The position numbers and the translations under genes are program-made. Shown here one piece after another: positions 1 to 9,178 of a DNA stretch of 64,000 bases. Numbering within the stretch: position 1 is the stretch's first letter; each line of letters begins with the position of its first letter. A model generated the notes under the pieces. That model had not been told where the DNA came from. It did not search any database and saw nothing but the letters and a program-made list of their open reading frames with translations. This DNA comes from an uncultured Muribaculaceae bacterium (GTDB lineage Bacteria; Bacteroidota; Bacteroidia; Bacteroidales; Muribaculaceae): contig CAJUCW010000005.1 of NCBI GenBank assembly GCA_910585275.1, positions 1 to 64,000 of the forward strand, in the 5' to 3' direction.

Positions 1-105
1 AGGTCTACAGGCTTGAGTGAACTCGCCTCAGACACACTCAGTGAAACACTACCCGCGCATTTCTTAGATTCAATAACGAAGTGCATAAATCTTCCTTCTG
101 AATAG
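1..105. other. Unresolved open frames at the left edge
   Basis: Two readings are open here and I cannot choose between them. On the plus strand the first frame is open from base 1 to a TAG at 103-105 (34 codons), which could be the 3' end of a gene lying left of the window. On the minus strand an ATG at 84-86, preceded by a purine-rich AGAAGGAAG, opens a frame that runs off the window (MHFVIESKKCAGSV at its start). The minus reading has the better ribosome-binding context and places the 128-182 hairpin in its leader. Neither peptide is recognisable. Confidence 0.25.
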
Positions 106-127
106 CTCCATATTTTTTGGCGCGCAA

Positions 128-182
128 GGCTTAATGGCGGATTGGGCTTCACAAGCCCACAGCCCCAATCCGATGTTAAGCC
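128..182. repeat. Large nested hairpin upstream of the tricorn gene
   Basis: An imperfect inverted repeat: GGCTTAA (128-134) pairs with TTAAGCC (176-182), and after a 3x3 internal mismatch CGGATTGGG (138-146) pairs with CCCAATCCG (164-172). A competing small hairpin, GGGCTT (144-149) with AAGCCC (153-158), shares three G residues with the long stem, so the two folds are mutually exclusive. There is no T-tract, so it is not an ordinary terminator. If the minus-strand frame at 86 is real, this lies in its 5' leader; otherwise it is in the 3' region of a leftward neighbour. Function unknown. Confidence 0.45.
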
Positions 183-248
183 GCTCAAAAGGTAACTTTC
201 AACTTGCAATACAAAAAAAGGAGACCGATTTTTAATTTATCTTTTTTC

Positions 249-279
249 TTGCAGATGTCGGGGGGTTTAGCTACTTTTG
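249..279 (+). promoter_or_regulatory. Promoter of the tricorn-like protease gene
   Basis: A -33 type TTG at 249-251 is followed after 20 bp by TACTTTTG at 272-279, matching the Bacteroidetes TAnnTTTG -7 box. Transcription would begin near 286, giving a leader of about 60 nt before the ATG at 346. Confidence 0.65.
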
Positions 280-345
280 CACAATTCAATTATGTAGAGG
301 AAGATTCCATATTCTCTTCCACTCAGCACGACAAATAGACTTCAA

Positions 346-3300
346 ATGAAACGGATTTTAGCGATTTCACTTCTCGCCGCCGGCATGCTCAACGCCCCGG
401 CAGCGGAAAACGCCCGATGGCTTAGAGACGCAGCCATATCCCCCGACGGAAGCGCGATAGCTTTCACCTATAAGGGCGACATTTTCACCGTACCCGCCAC
501 AGGAGGCGAGGCTACCCAGATAACCTCAAACAGCGCATACGACGGAATGCCGGTTTGGACGCCCGACGGCAAAAGAATCGTCTTCATGAGCACGCGCGAA
601 GGCTCGGACGACATCTTCATCACTTCTGCAAAGGGAGGCACACCACACCGTCTGACCACCAACAGCGGCCGCGAACAACCACTGACTTTCCTCAACGATT
701 CCACTCTCCTCTTCAATTCGTCGAACCTCGTTGGCAGAAACACATCACGCGCGCCCTTCCTCACGCAGATATACTCCATCAACGTGAACATGAAGAACCC
801 GCGTCCGAAGCTCTACCTTTCCGTTCCGGTGGTTTCAGCAAACGCCAACGCCAACGGGGAGATATTATACCAAGACCGCAAGGGTGTGGAAGACGTGCTC
901 CGCAAGCATGAACGTTCGTCGGGAACAGCCGATGTATGGTTATACCGCAACGGCGACTTTTCACAACTCACAACTTTCAACGGCGGCGACCAGTCGCCTG
1001 TATGGGGCAACGGCAATACTTATTATTACGTAAGCGAGAAAGACGGCACCCTTAACGTGTTCGAGTCTAAAATCGGAAGTAAAGAGGAGCGCCAGCTCAC
1101 CAAATTCACGAAACATCCGGTAAGGTCGCTTTCGGCTGCATCCAACGGACTCCTCGCTTTCTCGTGGGACGGCGACCTCTACACGCTGCGTCCGGGTGCC
1201 GAGCCTCAGAAAGTAAACGTAGAGGTGACCGCCGACGACTATGACGGCGACCTTGTGAAACGATACGTGAAATACGGTGCATCTGACATTGCGGTTTCTC
1301 CGGAAGGGAAAGAGATAGCCTTGATTATAAGAGGCGACCTTTACGTGACCTCGACCGATTATGAAACCACAAAACGAATCACCGACACCCCGGCCCAGGA
1401 ACGCACCGCATCTTTCTCACCCGACGGACGCACCATTGTGTATGACAGCGACGTTGACGGCATCTGGCAGCTCTTCACGGCAAAAATCAAAAACGACAAG
1501 GAGAAAGAATTCGCCTACGCTTCCGACATTGTCATCGAGCCGCTCTACAAATGCGAGACATCGGCGATGCAACCCCTCTTCTCGCCCGACGGCAAAAAGG
1601 TGGCCTTCCTTGAAGACAGGACTATCCTCAAGGTGATAGACCTCGCCACCAAGAAAGTGACTACGGCACTCGACGGACAGTATAACTATTCATACAGCGA
1701 TGGCGACATACCGTTCGCCTGGAGCCCCGACAGCAAATGGCTCCTCGTGTCGTATATCGGCAAAAGCGGATGGAACAACCTCGACATCGCTCTTGTGAAA
1801 GCCGACGGCTCCCAAGTTGTTGACCTCACCGAAAGCGGACATGCCGACAACAATCCCAAATGGGCACTCGACGGTAAAGCCATAACCTACTCCACAGGGA
1901 AATACGGCATGAAGGCACAAGGTTCGTGGGGCAATCAGGAAGACGTGATACTCATGGCCCTCGACCCTGAAGCTTGGGAACGATTCAACTATACGGAAGA
2001 GGAAGCCGCCCTTGCAGAAAAAGCGGAAAAAGACTCCAAAGACGATGAAAAGGGCGACGGCAAGGATTCCAAGAAAGACAAAAAGAAAAAAGGGAAAAAG
2101 GACAAGGAAAAAGCCGACAAGAAAGAGGATAAAGAAACTCCCCTCGACCTTGACAACCGCCGCTACCGCACGCGCCGCCTGACGGGACGCTCGTCAAATC
2201 TTTGGGATTATTTCCTTTCGCCCAAAGGCGACAAACTGTATTATGTGGCTGCTTCGACCGAGGGAGGCTACAACATTCATGTAAAAGACCTGAAGAAAGG
2301 CGACACCAAAGTGCTTCTTAAGGGTGTGGCCGGGGCTTTGAACCCCGACAAGAAAGGTGAAAATCTTTTCGTGCTTTCCGGATCGGGTATCAAGAAAGTG
2401 ACTCTCTCGAATTCCGATGTGAAAGACATAGAGTTCAATGCTCCTTACGACCGCAAGCCTTCGCTTGAAAGGGCCTATATTTTCGACCACATGGCCAAAC
2501 AGGTGGCTGACAAGTTCTACGACGAAAACCTGCACGGCGTTGATTGGGACTACTACACGAAGCATTATCGCGAGTTCCTTCCCTACATCAACAACAACCG
2601 TGACTTCGCCACCCTTCTGAGCGAAATACTCGGAGAACTTAACGCCTCCCACACCGGAGGTCGCTTCTATGGCGACGGTGCTCCCCTTTCGACAGCTACA
2701 CTCGGAGCCTACTTCGACGAAAGCTACGACGGCGAGGGGCTTAAAGTGGCGGAAATCTTCCCGCGCGGTCCACTTGCATCAAGAACAGCCGACATCAAGA
2801 CAGGCGATATCATCACATCGATCGACGGGGAAACCATCGAACCTGGTGCCGACTATTTCACGATGCTCGAAGGGAAGGCAGGTAAGAAAGTTACGCTCGG
2901 CGTGAAGAAAGCCAACGGAAAAACAACCACGGCGGTTGTGAAGCCTATCAGTGCAGGCGCACAGTCTCTTATGGCATACCAGAGATGGGTAGAACGCAAC
3001 GAGCACATCGCCGACAGCCTTTCAGGGGGAAAAATCGGTTACGTCCACATTAAAGGTATGGACGGCGACAGCTACCAGGTGGCATACGACCGCATCCTTG
3101 GTAAATATCGCGATTGCGACGCCATAGTGGTAGATACCCGCTTCAACGGCGGCGGCTGGCTCCACAACGACCTTGCCATCCTCTTGGGCGGCAAACAATA
3201 CGTAACCTTCAAACCCCGTGGCCGCGAAATAGGACACGAGCCCTTCGCCCAATGGAACAAACCCTCGGTGATGCTCGTAAACGAAAGTAACTACAGCGAT

Positions 3301-3585
3301 GCCCACGGCGCACCCTACACTTACCAGACCCTCGGACTCGGCGAAGTGGTCGGAGCTCCGATTCCGGGCACAATGACCGCAGTGTGGTGGGAAACGCAAA
3401 TCGACCCGAGTCTCATCTTCGGCATACCGCAAGTGACAAACGTGGCGATGGACGGCACAATCCTTGAAAACCATCAGCTCAATCCGGACATTATCATCTA
3501 CAATGCTCCTGCAGATGTGGAAAAAGGAATCGACGCCCAGCTCGAAGGGGCCGTGCGCCATCTGATGGAAAAGACAAAAAAATAA
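346..3585 (+). CDS. Tricorn-like S41 family serine protease
   Basis: A 1079-residue exported protease. Order: signal peptide (about 1-20, KRILAISLLAAGMLNAPAA); N-terminal WD40/PD40-like beta-propeller repeats to about 540 (recurring SPDG/SPDS blades); a Lys/Asp/Glu-rich low-complexity stretch at about 555-600; more propeller-like sequence; a tricorn C1-like helical region from about 710; a PDZ domain at about 785-860; and an S41-type C2 core. Candidate catalytic residues by analogy with archaeal tricorn: His769 (in NASHTGG), Ser984 (in NYSDAH) and Glu1016 (in WWET). In archaea tricorn degrades oligopeptides released by the proteasome; here the signal peptide implies a periplasmic peptide-degrading role. 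It has its own promoter and terminator, so it is probably monocistronic. Length matches bacterial tricorn homologues. Confidence 0.92.
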   Translation: MKRILAISLLAAGMLNAPAAENARWLRDAAISPDGSAIAFTYKGDIFTVPATGGEATQITSNSAYDGMPVWTPDGKRIVFMSTREGSDDIFITSAKGGTPHRLTTNSGREQPLTFLNDSTLLFNSSNLVGRNTSRAPFLTQIYSINVNMKNPRPKLYLSVPVVSANANANGEILYQDRKGVEDVLRKHERSSGTADVWLYRNGDFSQLTTFNGGDQSPVWGNGNTYYYVSEKDGTLNVFESKIGSKEERQLTKFTKHPVRSLSAASNGLLAFSWDGDLYTLRPGAEPQKVNVEVTADDYDGDLVKRYVKYGASDIAVSPEGKEIALIIRGDLYVTSTDYETTKRITDTPAQERTASFSPDGRTIVYDSDVDGIWQLFTAKIKNDKEKEFAYASDIVIEPLYKCETSAMQPLFSPDGKKVAFLEDRTILKVIDLATKKVTTALDGQYNYSYSDGDIPFAWSPDSKWLLVSYIGKSGWNNLDIALVKADGSQVVDLTESGHADNNPKWALDGKAITYSTGKYGMKAQGSWGNQEDVILMALDPEAWERFNYTEEEAALAEKAEKDSKDDEKGDGKDSKKDKKKKGKKDKEKADKKEDKETPLDLDNRRYRTRRLTGRSSNLWDYFLSPKGDKLYYVAASTEGGYNIHVKDLKKGDTKVLLKGVAGALNPDKKGENLFVLSGSGIKKVTLSNSDVKDIEFNAPYDRKPSLERAYIFDHMAKQVADKFYDENLHGVDWDYYTKHYREFLPYINNNRDFATLLSEILGELNASHTGGRFYGDGAPLSTATLGAYFDESYDGEGLKVAEIFPRGPLASRTADIKTGDIITSIDGETIEPGADYFTMLEGKAGKKVTLGVKKANGKTTTAVVKPISAGAQSLMAYQRWVERNEHIADSLSGGKIGYVHIKGMDGDSYQVAYDRILGKYRDCDAIVVDTRFNGGGWLHNDLAILLGGKQYVTFKPRGREIGHEPFAQWNKPSVMLVNESNYSDAHGAPYTYQTLGLGEVVGAPIPGTMTAVWWETQIDPSLIFGIPQVTNVAMDGTILENHQLNPDIIIYNAPADVEKGIDAQLEGAVRHLMEKTKK

Positions 3586-3616
3586 GTTTTTCATGAATTA
3601 AAAATTTGGTTTATCA

Positions 3617-3655
3617 GACGGCTGTGTGCGTGATGCAGACAGCCGTCGTTTTTTT
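3617..3655 (+). terminator. Rho-independent terminator after the tricorn gene
   Basis: A 9-bp GC-rich stem, GACGGCTGT (3617-3625) with ACAGCCGTC (3639-3647), is followed by a run of seven T ending at 3655. It lies about 30 nt after the stop codon. Confidence 0.85.
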
Positions 3656-3703
3656 GATTATGAAAAACACTCACGTATGTATGGTTTTTAAGACACGATT
3701 TAT

Positions 3704-3711
3704 TACCTTTG
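3704..3711 (+). promoter_or_regulatory. -7 box of the dnaE promoter
   Basis: TACCTTTG at 3704-3711 fits the Bacteroidetes -7 consensus. The expected -33 position (about 3680) has no clear TTTG. Transcription would start near 3718, which rules out a translation start at the in-frame TTG at 3709 and supports the ATG at 3736, with a very short leader. Confidence 0.6.
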
Positions 3712-3735
3712 CAAAAAAGACAGAAAAAAATACCG

Positions 3736-6700
3736 ATGGTTCCATTCACACATCTCCACGTACATTCGCAATACAGCCTTCTCGACGGGAAGGCCTCCAT
3801 TCCAGAACTCGTTGACAAAGCCATCGCCGACGGCATGAGAGGGATAGCCCTCACAGACCATGGCAACATGTTCGGCATAAAGGAATTTTTCAACTATGTA
3901 AACAAGAAGAACTCCGGTAAGCCCGAAGAAGAGAAATTCAAGCCGATTCTCGGATGCGAGATGTATGTGGCCCGCGAGAAGATGACAGACCGTAAAGACA
4001 AATCGGACAACGGTTTCCATCTGATAGTTTTGGCGAAGAACGCCAAAGGCTACCACAATCTCATCAAACTCGTGAGCAAGGCATGGACCGACGGATATTA
4101 CTACAAACCGCGTACGGACCGCGAACAACTTGCCTTGCACCGCGAAGGCCTTATAGTTTGCTCGGCGTGTCTCGGCGGAGAAGTGCCTCAATTCATAATC
4201 CACGACGACATAAAAAGCGCGGAGGAACGCATCTTATGGTATAAGGAAACATTCGGCGACGACTACTACATTGAGTTGCAGCGTCATCAGACTTTTAAGG
4301 AAAACGCAAACCGCGACGTCTATCCCGTCCAGGTAAAAGTGAACGAAGTGCTCATAGAGATGGCGAGGAAGCATAATATAAAGCTTGTGGCCACCAACGA
4401 CGTGCATTTCACATTCGAAGACGATGCAGAAGCTCACGACCGCCTTATCTGCGTGTCGATGCAGAAGCGTTTCTCTGAAGACCGCATGCACTATACTAAG
4501 CAGGAATGGCTAAAAAGCCAGGAGGAGATGAACGGCATCTTTTCCGACATTCCCGAAGCCCTTTCCAATACGTGCGAAATTCTCGATAAAGTTGAGTTCT
4601 ACTCCATCGACCACGGACCCATCATGCCGAACTTTGAGATTCCAAAAGAGTTCGGCACGGAGGAAGAATACCGCTCGCGACTTACCGAAGAAGACCTTTT
4701 CAATGAATTCACCCGCGACGAAAACGGCAACGTGGTGCTCTCGCAGGAAGACGCTGAAAAGAAAATCAAACGTCTCGGAGGCTACGACAAACTTTACCGT
4801 ATAAAATTCGAAGCCGATTATTTGGAAAAGCTTACCATGGAAGGTGCTAAAGAAAGATACGGCGACCCGCTCCCCGGCGACGTGGCGGAACGTCTGAAAT
4901 TCGAGCTTTATATTATGAAGACGATGGGCTTCCCCGGCTACTTCCTTATCGTGCAGGATTTCATCAACACATCGCGCAGAAACCTCGGCGTCAGCATAGG
5001 ACCCGGACGTGGCTCCGCCGCCGGAAGTGCAGCCGCCTATTGCCTCGGAATCACACAGATCGACCCCATAAAATACGACCTCCTTTTCGAACGTTTCCTT
5101 AATCCTGACCGTATTTCACTTCCCGATATCGACGTCGATTTCGACGACGACGGCCGCTACACCGTGCTTAAATACGTTACCGAGAAATATGGGGCGGAGA
5201 AGGTGGCGCATATCATCACCTATCAGAGTATGGCCACCAAGATGGCCATCAAAGACGTGGCGAAAGTGATGGAACTCCCTCTCTCCGAGTCTAACCGTCT
5301 TGCACGCCTCGTGCCTGACCGACTGCCGGAGGTAAACGGCAAATCGCCGAAAATCAACTTCAAGAACTGCCTGGCATATTGCAAGGAGTTCGAAGCAGAA
5401 ACCCACAACGAGAACCCTCTTGTGAGGGAAGTGATGAAATATGCCCAACAGCTGGAAGGAAACGTAAGAGGAACCGGCATCCATGCCTGTGGCGTGATTA
5501 TCTGCCGCGACGACATAACCGACTGGGTCCCCATCTCGATGGCCACGGACGCCGACGGCACCAAAGTAATATCTACGCAATACGAAGGGTCTGTAATCGA
5601 GGAAACGGGACTAATCAAAATGGACTTCCTCGGGCTGAAAACGCTTTCCATCATAAAGGAGGCGCTTGCCAACATAAAACAAACCCGGGGCTTCGACCTT
5701 GACATAGACCACATTCCGCTCGACGACCCCGCCACCTTCAAACTCTATTGCGAGGGACGCACCACTTCCACATTCCAGTTTGAATCCGCCGGAATGCAAA
5801 ATTCGTTGCGCGACCTTAAGCCTTCGAAATTCGAAGACCTTATAGCCATGAACGCCCTCTACCGTCCGGGACCTATGGACTATATACCTTCGTTCATAAA
5901 AAGAAAACATGGCGAGGAACCCATCACCTACGACATCCCCATCATGGAGAAGTATCTCCAGGAGACCTACGGAATCACCGTATATCAGGAACAGGTGATG
6001 CTTCTGTCTCGCCTTCTATCCAACTTCACGCGAGGCGAAAGCGACATGCTCCGCAAGGCCATGGGTAAGAAGCAAATCGACAAGATGGCCAAACTGAAAG
6101 TGAAGTTCATGGCAGAAGGACAGAAAAACGGACATAAGGAGAAAGTGCTTGAAAAAATATGGGCCGACTGGGAGAAATTTGCGTCATACGCTTTCAATAA
6201 GAGCCACGCTACGTGCTACACATGGGTGGCATATCAGACGGCATACCTCAAAGCCAACTATCCCGCCGAATATATGGCCGGCGTGCTCAGCCGCAACCTC
6301 AGCGCCGCCGACAAGCTCAAGAAGATTATGGACGAATGCATCCGCATGGGCATCAACGTAAAGGGTCCGGACATCAACGAAAGCCGCGAAAAATTCGGTG
6401 TTAACAAGAAAGGGGAAATACGTTTCGGGCTCGGTGCGGTGAAAGGCGTGGGCGTCAACGCCGTCTCTGCCATCATATCCGAGCGCGACGCAAACGGTCC
6501 CTTCAAAGACGTGTATGACTTCGTGGAGCGCGTGAGTCTGAGCAGTTGCAACCGTTCGTCGATAGAAAACCTCGCCATGGCCGGAGCGTTTGATTCGATG
6601 GGATATATGCGCGAAATATTCGTGGAGCCGATGAACGATTCCACTTACACCGACATGCTCGTGAAATATGGACAGACTATCCAGAATGATAAAAACTCAC

Positions 6701-7416
6701 TCCAGATAAGTCTTTTCGGAGATATGGAGCCGATTGAAACCGCACGGCCGCCTATCCCCAACGTCACCCCGTGGGACCGCATGAAGCTGCTTGAGGAAGA
6801 GAAGAAACTCGTTACCATCTATCTTTCCGCCCATCCCCTCGACCCCTACTACATGGAACTGAAATACGGATGCAACTGCCAGTGTGCCGATTTCGAAGAC
6901 AAGAAGGTGGCCGGAGCCAAACTCACCATGGGCGGGCTCGTCTCCGCATTCAATGTCAAAATCAGTAAAAACGGGAACCAATACGGACAGCTCACCATAG
7001 AAGACTTCTCAGGCTCAGTAAGTTTCAATCTTTTCGGAAAGGCGTTTGAAGCGCACAAGAACAAGTTCGTGGTCGGCGAAGCGATTTACATGAAAGTGAA
7101 CGTTGTGCCCGGAAAATGGGACCCCACAAGAATAGAACCGAGCATAGACGAAGTCTATAGCCTCCGCAGCATAGAAGGGAATTCGGCAAATGCCGTGTCG
7201 CTCTATCTCGACCATCGTTTCGACACCGAAGACTTCTTCAAGACCCTGCTTGCCTTCGAACCTACAGAACGCCCCGGCGACCTTTTCATTGAATTGTATA
7301 ACCCGGAAACGCGCCAGATGATAAAGGTTCATTCAAGAAAAAAATTCCCGATTACCAAGGATTTGGTGAATTTTCTCGAAGACTGGGGCGTGCGATTCAA
7401 GGTTGAAACCGTATGA
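3736..7416 (+). CDS. dnaE: DNA polymerase III subunit alpha
   Basis: The 1226-residue catalytic subunit of the replicative polymerase, carrying out 5'-3' DNA synthesis in the holoenzyme. N-terminal PHP domain begins at once (FTHLHVHSQYS, then LTDHGNMFG). The polymerase core includes PDIDVDFDDD, where Asp466 and Asp468 are two of the three metal-binding aspartates, and KMDFLG with Asp630 as the third. A helix-hairpin-helix region (GLGAVKGVG) and a C-terminal OB-fold domain (VAGAKLTMGGLVS) follow. I chose the ATG at 3736 because the frame extension to a TTG at 3709 overlaps the promoter. This is the DnaE class, lacking the internal exonuclease of PolC; a DnaQ-like exonuclease lies at 55.7 kb. 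Confidence 0.97.
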   Translation: MVPFTHLHVHSQYSLLDGKASIPELVDKAIADGMRGIALTDHGNMFGIKEFFNYVNKKNSGKPEEEKFKPILGCEMYVAREKMTDRKDKSDNGFHLIVLAKNAKGYHNLIKLVSKAWTDGYYYKPRTDREQLALHREGLIVCSACLGGEVPQFIIHDDIKSAEERILWYKETFGDDYYIELQRHQTFKENANRDVYPVQVKVNEVLIEMARKHNIKLVATNDVHFTFEDDAEAHDRLICVSMQKRFSEDRMHYTKQEWLKSQEEMNGIFSDIPEALSNTCEILDKVEFYSIDHGPIMPNFEIPKEFGTEEEYRSRLTEEDLFNEFTRDENGNVVLSQEDAEKKIKRLGGYDKLYRIKFEADYLEKLTMEGAKERYGDPLPGDVAERLKFELYIMKTMGFPGYFLIVQDFINTSRRNLGVSIGPGRGSAAGSAAAYCLGITQIDPIKYDLLFERFLNPDRISLPDIDVDFDDDGRYTVLKYVTEKYGAEKVAHIITYQSMATKMAIKDVAKVMELPLSESNRLARLVPDRLPEVNGKSPKINFKNCLAYCKEFEAETHNENPLVREVMKYAQQLEGNVRGTGIHACGVIICRDDITDWVPISMATDADGTKVISTQYEGSVIEETGLIKMDFLGLKTLSIIKEALANIKQTRGFDLDIDHIPLDDPATFKLYCEGRTTSTFQFESAGMQNSLRDLKPSKFEDLIAMNALYRPGPMDYIPSFIKRKHGEEPITYDIPIMEKYLQETYGITVYQEQVMLLSRLLSNFTRGESDMLRKAMGKKQIDKMAKLKVKFMAEGQKNGHKEKVLEKIWADWEKFASYAFNKSHATCYTWVAYQTAYLKANYPAEYMAGVLSRNLSAADKLKKIMDECIRMGINVKGPDINESREKFGVNKKGEIRFGLGAVKGVGVNAVSAIISERDANGPFKDVYDFVERVSLSSCNRSSIENLAMAGAFDSMGYMREIFVEPMNDSTYTDMLVKYGQTIQNDKNSLQISLFGDMEPIETARPPIPNVTPWDRMKLLEEEKKLVTIYLSAHPLDPYYMELKYGCNCQCADFEDKKVAGAKLTMGGLVSAFNVKISKNGNQYGQLTIEDFSGSVSFNLFGKAFEAHKNKFVVGEAIYMKVNVVPGKWDPTRIEPSIDEVYSLRSIEGNSANAVSLYLDHRFDTEDFFKTLLAFEPTERPGDLFIELYNPETRQMIKVHSRKKFPITKDLVNFLEDWGVRFKVETV

Positions 7417-7421
7417 AAGGA

Positions 7422-7453
7422 TTTGTAGGTTTCAACATATTTTTATACCTTTG
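7422..7453 (+). promoter_or_regulatory. Promoter of the thioredoxin gene
   Basis: TTTG at 7422-7425, a 20-bp spacer, then TACCTTTG at 7446-7453: a near-perfect Bacteroidetes housekeeping promoter. It begins just after the dnaE stop and leaves a leader of about 70 nt before the trx ATG. Confidence 0.8.
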
Positions 7454-7530
7454 AACTTGAAAACCGGCAGCTTTTTCCCGTCCGGTTTTGCGAAACAGCT
7501 ATACATTAACCAAATATATCATATAATACT

Positions 7531-7845
7531 ATGGCATTGGAATTTACAGACCAGACCGCCCGTGAGGCAATCGAGTCCGGCAAGCCGGTGGTTATTGACT
7601 TCTGGGCAACTTGGTGCGGTCCCTGCATCAAGTTGGGCCCAATCGTTGAGGAACTTGCAGAAAAATACGCCGACAAGGTTACTATCGGTAAGCTCAACAT
7701 CGACGACAACGACGAGATTGCAAGCGAAAACCGTGTGCGCAACATCCCCACCGTGCTTTTCTTCAAAGACGGCGAACTCAAGGAGCGCAGCGTCGGCCTT
7801 GTGAAACTCGCAGACCTCGAAGCCAAGCTCGCCTCGATTCTCTAA
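7531..7845 (+). CDS. trxA: Thioredoxin
   Basis: A 104-residue cytoplasmic dithiol reductase of the full thioredoxin fold with no signal peptide. The active site is WCGPC, with Cys29 and Cys32, in the context FWATWCGPC; the cis-proline region NIPTVLFF follows. It would reduce protein disulfides, including those of a reductase or peroxidase, and be recycled by the thioredoxin reductase encoded at 26.0-27.0 kb. It stands alone between its own promoter and a strong terminator. Confidence 0.96.
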   Translation: MALEFTDQTAREAIESGKPVVIDFWATWCGPCIKLGPIVEELAEKYADKVTIGKLNIDDNDEIASENRVRNIPTVLFFKDGELKERSVGLVKLADLEAKLASIL

Positions 7846-7860
7846 AATAGCGGAAACAAA

Positions 7861-7899
7861 AATGAGGGCGCATCAATTTCTGATGTGCCCTCATTTTTT
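7861..7899. terminator. Bidirectional terminator between trx and the DUF362 gene
   Basis: A 15-bp stem (7861-7875 with 7881-7895, one G-T pair) with a 5-nt loop. A T-run follows on the plus strand and an A-run precedes it, so it can end transcription of trx (plus) and of the convergent DUF362 gene (minus). Confidence 0.85.
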
Positions 7900-7910
7900 G
7901 TTTGACCGAA

Positions 7911-9032
7911 TCAGACGGTCACAAGTTCGTAACTGCGTGTGCCGAGACCGATTTTCTCGGCATGTTCAAGACCTGCCTGCCAGTCAGTGTCGGGATGAAG
8001 CAGATGAAATTTGTCTTTCCCTTCAAGGTCCTCATGCTCGTGATGGTCATGGAGTTCGTTGTCGGTGCAAAGCACAGGGGCCTTGGTGACAAGGTCAGCA
8101 CATGCCTGGTCAAGCGCCACCGGGTCGAACGACGCGAGAATGCCAAGGTCGGGAACCACCGCGGCATCGTTATGATTCCAGCAATCACACTCAGGCGAAA
8201 CGTTCATGATAAAACTAATGTGGAAATTGGGTTTATCTTTCAATACAGCTTTGGTATATTCGGCAATCTTATAGTTAAGCCGTTGCGACGTATCCCACGA
8301 AGCAAGCACCGCGCCGTCATGTTGGCAAAGCGCCACACATTGCCCACAACCCACGCATTTGTCATAGTCGATTACCGCCTTATGTTCACCGTCAAGATGG
8401 AGGGCGTCGTGGGCGCAATGGCGCACGCAGACGCCGCAGCCGATACAGTTGCCACGGTCAATCTTAGGCTGCGAATTTCCATGCAGTTCCATTTTTCCCG
8501 GCACGCTGGCACCACCCATGCCGAGATTCTTAAGAGTGCCTCCGAAACCTGCCTGCTCATGCCCTTTAAAATGGGTGAGGCTGATTATTACGTCGGCATC
8601 CACCAAAGCGGCTCCGATTTTAGGGGCCTTGCAGTATTCCCCGTCGATAGGCACTTCAACCTGGTCGGTGCCCTTTAGTCCGTCGGCTATTATCACCTGG
8701 CATTGTGCGGAAATGGGATTGAAACCGTTTTCCATGGCACTTTGGAGATGATCAACCGCATTGGCACGTCGGCCCGAATAGAGAGTGTTACAATCTGTAA
8801 GAAACGGCTTGCCGCCCAAATCAGAGACGAGCTTCGCCATGCGTGCAGCGAAATTCGGACGTATATAAGCCACATTGCCGGGTTCTCCAAAATGAATTTT
8901 CATAGCCACGAAATTATCTTTCATAGGCAACTCAGCAATTCCCGCCCGGCGCGCCAGACGTTCAAGCTTGTCGAGAAGATTCGACTTAGGATTGGTTCTC
9001 AGATTTGTAAAAAATACTTTAGAAGGTTCCAT
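7911..9032 (-). CDS. DUF362 protein with two 4Fe-4S clusters
   Basis: A 373-residue protein. The N-terminal two thirds match the DUF362 fold, and a dicluster ferredoxin insert carries CIGCGVCVRHC (196-206) and CVGCGQCVALC (226-236), each with the CxxCxxC...C pattern for a 4Fe-4S cluster. There is no signal peptide or membrane segment, so it is probably cytoplasmic. Proteins of this type are often annotated as uncharacterised Fe-S centre proteins; an electron-transfer role is likely but the partner is unknown. It is convergent with trx and lies downstream of the NlpC/P60 gene across a palindromic repeat. Confidence 0.88.
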   Translation of the reverse strand: MEPSKVFFTNLRTNPKSNLLDKLERLARRAGIAELPMKDNFVAMKIHFGEPGNVAYIRPNFAARMAKLVSDLGGKPFLTDCNTLYSGRRANAVDHLQSAMENGFNPISAQCQVIIADGLKGTDQVEVPIDGEYCKAPKIGAALVDADVIISLTHFKGHEQAGFGGTLKNLGMGGASVPGKMELHGNSQPKIDRGNCIGCGVCVRHCAHDALHLDGEHKAVIDYDKCVGCGQCVALCQHDGAVLASWDTSQRLNYKIAEYTKAVLKDKPNFHISFIMNVSPECDCWNHNDAAVVPDLGILASFDPVALDQACADLVTKAPVLCTDNELHDHHEHEDLEGKDKFHLLHPDTDWQAGLEHAEKIGLGTRSYELVTV

Positions 9033-9094
9033 TGTTTATGGTTATTTTGAGTAGAATGTTTAAGGTTGATGGTTCGGGGTTGATGTTTTGGAAC

Positions 9095-9173
9095 TGAAGT
9101 TGTCTAAACTTTTTTCTTTTTAATAAAAAGCCATAAGAAAATCAATCTCCGTAAAAAAGTTTAGACAACTTCA
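9095..9173. repeat. Palindromic element A, copy 1
   Basis: A 79-bp element with perfect 21-bp terminal inverted repeats: left arm 9095-9115 (TGAAGTTGTCTAAAC then six T) and right arm 9153-9173. The 37-bp centre contains AATCAATCTCCG. It begins 5 nt after the stop codon of the NlpC/P60 gene (minus strand), so it may also act as that gene's terminator. A second, inverted and partly decayed copy lies at 14891-14953, which marks it as a dispersed repeat rather than a unique hairpin. Confidence 0.85.
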
Positions 9174-9178
9174 CTTTG

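Noticed and set aside
70..111. Short frame MELFRRKIYALRY resembling the start of DUF4143-type ATPases
   Set aside because: It ends after 13 codons and the sequence past the stop does not resemble such an ATPase in any frame; the likeness is probably chance.
128..182. Possible integron attC site (GTTAAGC and GCTTAAT ends)
   Set aside because: The R'' box lacks the required AAC end and the spacers between box and stem are only about 2 nt; no integrase or cassette array is visible.
1..345. tmRNA or RNase P RNA at the left edge
   Set aside because: The hairpin lacks the conserved tmRNA and RNase P core sequences, and the segment is too short.
3709..3735. Upstream TTG as the dnaE start
   Set aside because: It lies inside or just at the -7 promoter box, so it would not be in the transcript.
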